Shown piece after piece: positions 14,762 to 15,120 of a stretch of 15,120 bases of DNA. The number at the start of each line of letters is the position of its first letter. Position 1 is the stretch's first letter. The DNA comes from Chlorobiota bacterium (GTDB lineage Bacteria > Bacteroidota > Bacteroidia > Bacteroidales > B39-G9), in assembly GCA_030632095.1 (NCBI GenBank), contig DAOVJU010000015.1, positions 1 to 15,120 on the forward strand. The letters are read 5' to 3'. The notes below the pieces were generated by a model, which made no database searches, was not told where the DNA came from, and saw only the letters and a program-made list of their open reading frames with translations. The translations under genes were made by a program, and so were the position numbers.

Positions 14762-14896
14762 GATGGGGAGCATACTGTTTTTGGAGAAGTAATTGAAGGA
14801 TTTGAAACCATTAATAAAATCTCTTCAGTAGAAACAGACCGTTCTGACTGGCCGGTAAAAGATGTATTTATCAGGAAAATTGAAATACTGAAATAG
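14762..14896 (+). pseudogene. C-terminal remnant of a cyclophilin-type peptidyl-prolyl isomerase
   Basis: Reading from 14762, the peptide DGEHTVFGEVIEGFETINKI leads to SSVETDRSDWPVKDVFIRKI and the end EILK with a TAG stop. This is the last ~44 residues of a cyclophilin: the 'LDG.HTVFG.V..G...V..I' strand-helix pair followed by 'T...DRP..DV.I..I'. A TGA sits directly upstream in frame (14759-14761). No catalytic cyclophilin part (FHR..., the Q-F-F motif) was found in any frame upstream. It is therefore a truncated leftover, with its 5' part lost or replaced by the ~200 bp after the YwqK gene. Confidence 0.72.
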
Positions 14897-14899
14897 TTT

Positions 14900-15120
14900 C
14901 TAATTTTCACTATTGTTTTGGGGTTTATCTTCAGCATTCATAAAACCAAATGAAGACATTTTTTCATAATAGTATATTCTTATACGTGCTATATCACGCA
15001 TAAAATCTATTCTACTGATTTCCAATTTGTTTATTTTAATACCTGTCCTCTCCTCTAAATCTTTTATTAACAATTCCCTGTTTTCCGGTTTAATAAGTTC
15101 AATTTTTTCATAAATAATGG
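14900..15120 (-). CDS. DUF4956-type membrane protein, C-terminal part (runs off the right edge)
   Basis: The reverse strand is open from the window edge to a TAG at 14902-14900, giving 73 codons. The peptide includes YEKIELIKPENRELL, IKDLEERTGIKINKLEISRI, then DFMRDIARIRIYYYEK. This resembles the cytoplasmic C-terminal domain of DUF4956 proteins, whose 'DL..RTG..I..v.i..iDf.rD.A.i.iyY' segment follows several transmembrane helices; those would lie outside the window. The function of the family is not established. Its stop is three bases from the cyclophilin remnant's stop on the other strand. The family call rests on pattern recognition. Confidence 0.6.
   Translation of the reverse strand, partial: IIYEKIELIKPENRELLIKDLEERTGIKINKLEISRIDFMRDIARIRIYYYEKMSSFGFMNAEDKPQNNSEN

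Noticed and set aside
14686..14937. Reverse-strand 83-residue ORF at the right end
   Set aside because: It is antisense to the cyclophilin remnant and its peptide has no recognisable family or start context.

Overview
The window is visibly AT-rich and reads as chromosome of a member of the Bacteroidota. The main evidence is protein character. The DapD is of the Bacteroidota type, and methylmalonyl-CoA mutase is split into small and large subunits. There are YwqK/MORN-type repeat proteins, DUF2752- and DUF4190-like membrane proteins, a four-helix-bundle (S23/IVP family) gene, weak Shine-Dalgarno signals, and a few TAnnTTTG-like promoter boxes. I see no tRNA, rRNA, CRISPR array, transposase or phage gene.

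Layout. Positions 1-933 (minus) hold the first 31 codons of a glycosyltransferase, with dapD (lysine/cell-wall biosynthesis) upstream of it in the same direction. Positions 1083-3793 (plus) hold a probable three-gene run: an anchored SRPBCC-like protein, an exported inhibitory-type serpin, and a serine racemase/threonine dehydratase-like PLP enzyme. Positions 3824-6832 hold a small PH-like membrane protein (minus), two hairpin repeats, a lipoprotein (plus), and a 570-residue exported protein built of about 21 YwqK/MORN units of 24 residues (minus). Positions 6937-7641 hold a nested inverted repeat followed by a HigB/HigA-type toxin-antitoxin pair (minus) whose toxin looks N-terminally truncated. 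Positions 7833-12379 (plus) are the mutase operon: mutA, a four-helix-bundle gene bracketed by repeats, and mutB. Positions 12433-14562 (plus) hold a monothiol thioredoxin-like protein, a DUF4190-like protein, an inverted-repeat element, a DUF2752 protein and a small YwqK lipoprotein that overlaps it by ATGA. The right end holds the last 44 codons of a cyclophilin with no recognisable front part, then the C-terminus of a DUF4956-type membrane protein running off the window (minus).

The best-supported pathway is methylmalonyl-CoA/succinyl-CoA interconversion (propionate metabolism) by MutA-MutB. The most interesting structure is the roughly 0.5-kb insert between the two subunit genes. The four-helix-bundle ORF is flanked by inverted copies of an array built on TTAGAC at an exact 15-bp period. 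A further direct copy lies right after its stop codon, and the left array contains the mutA stop codon. It looks like a small mobile cassette with no transposase of its own, and in RNA it would fold into long stems inside an operon for an obligate heterodimer.
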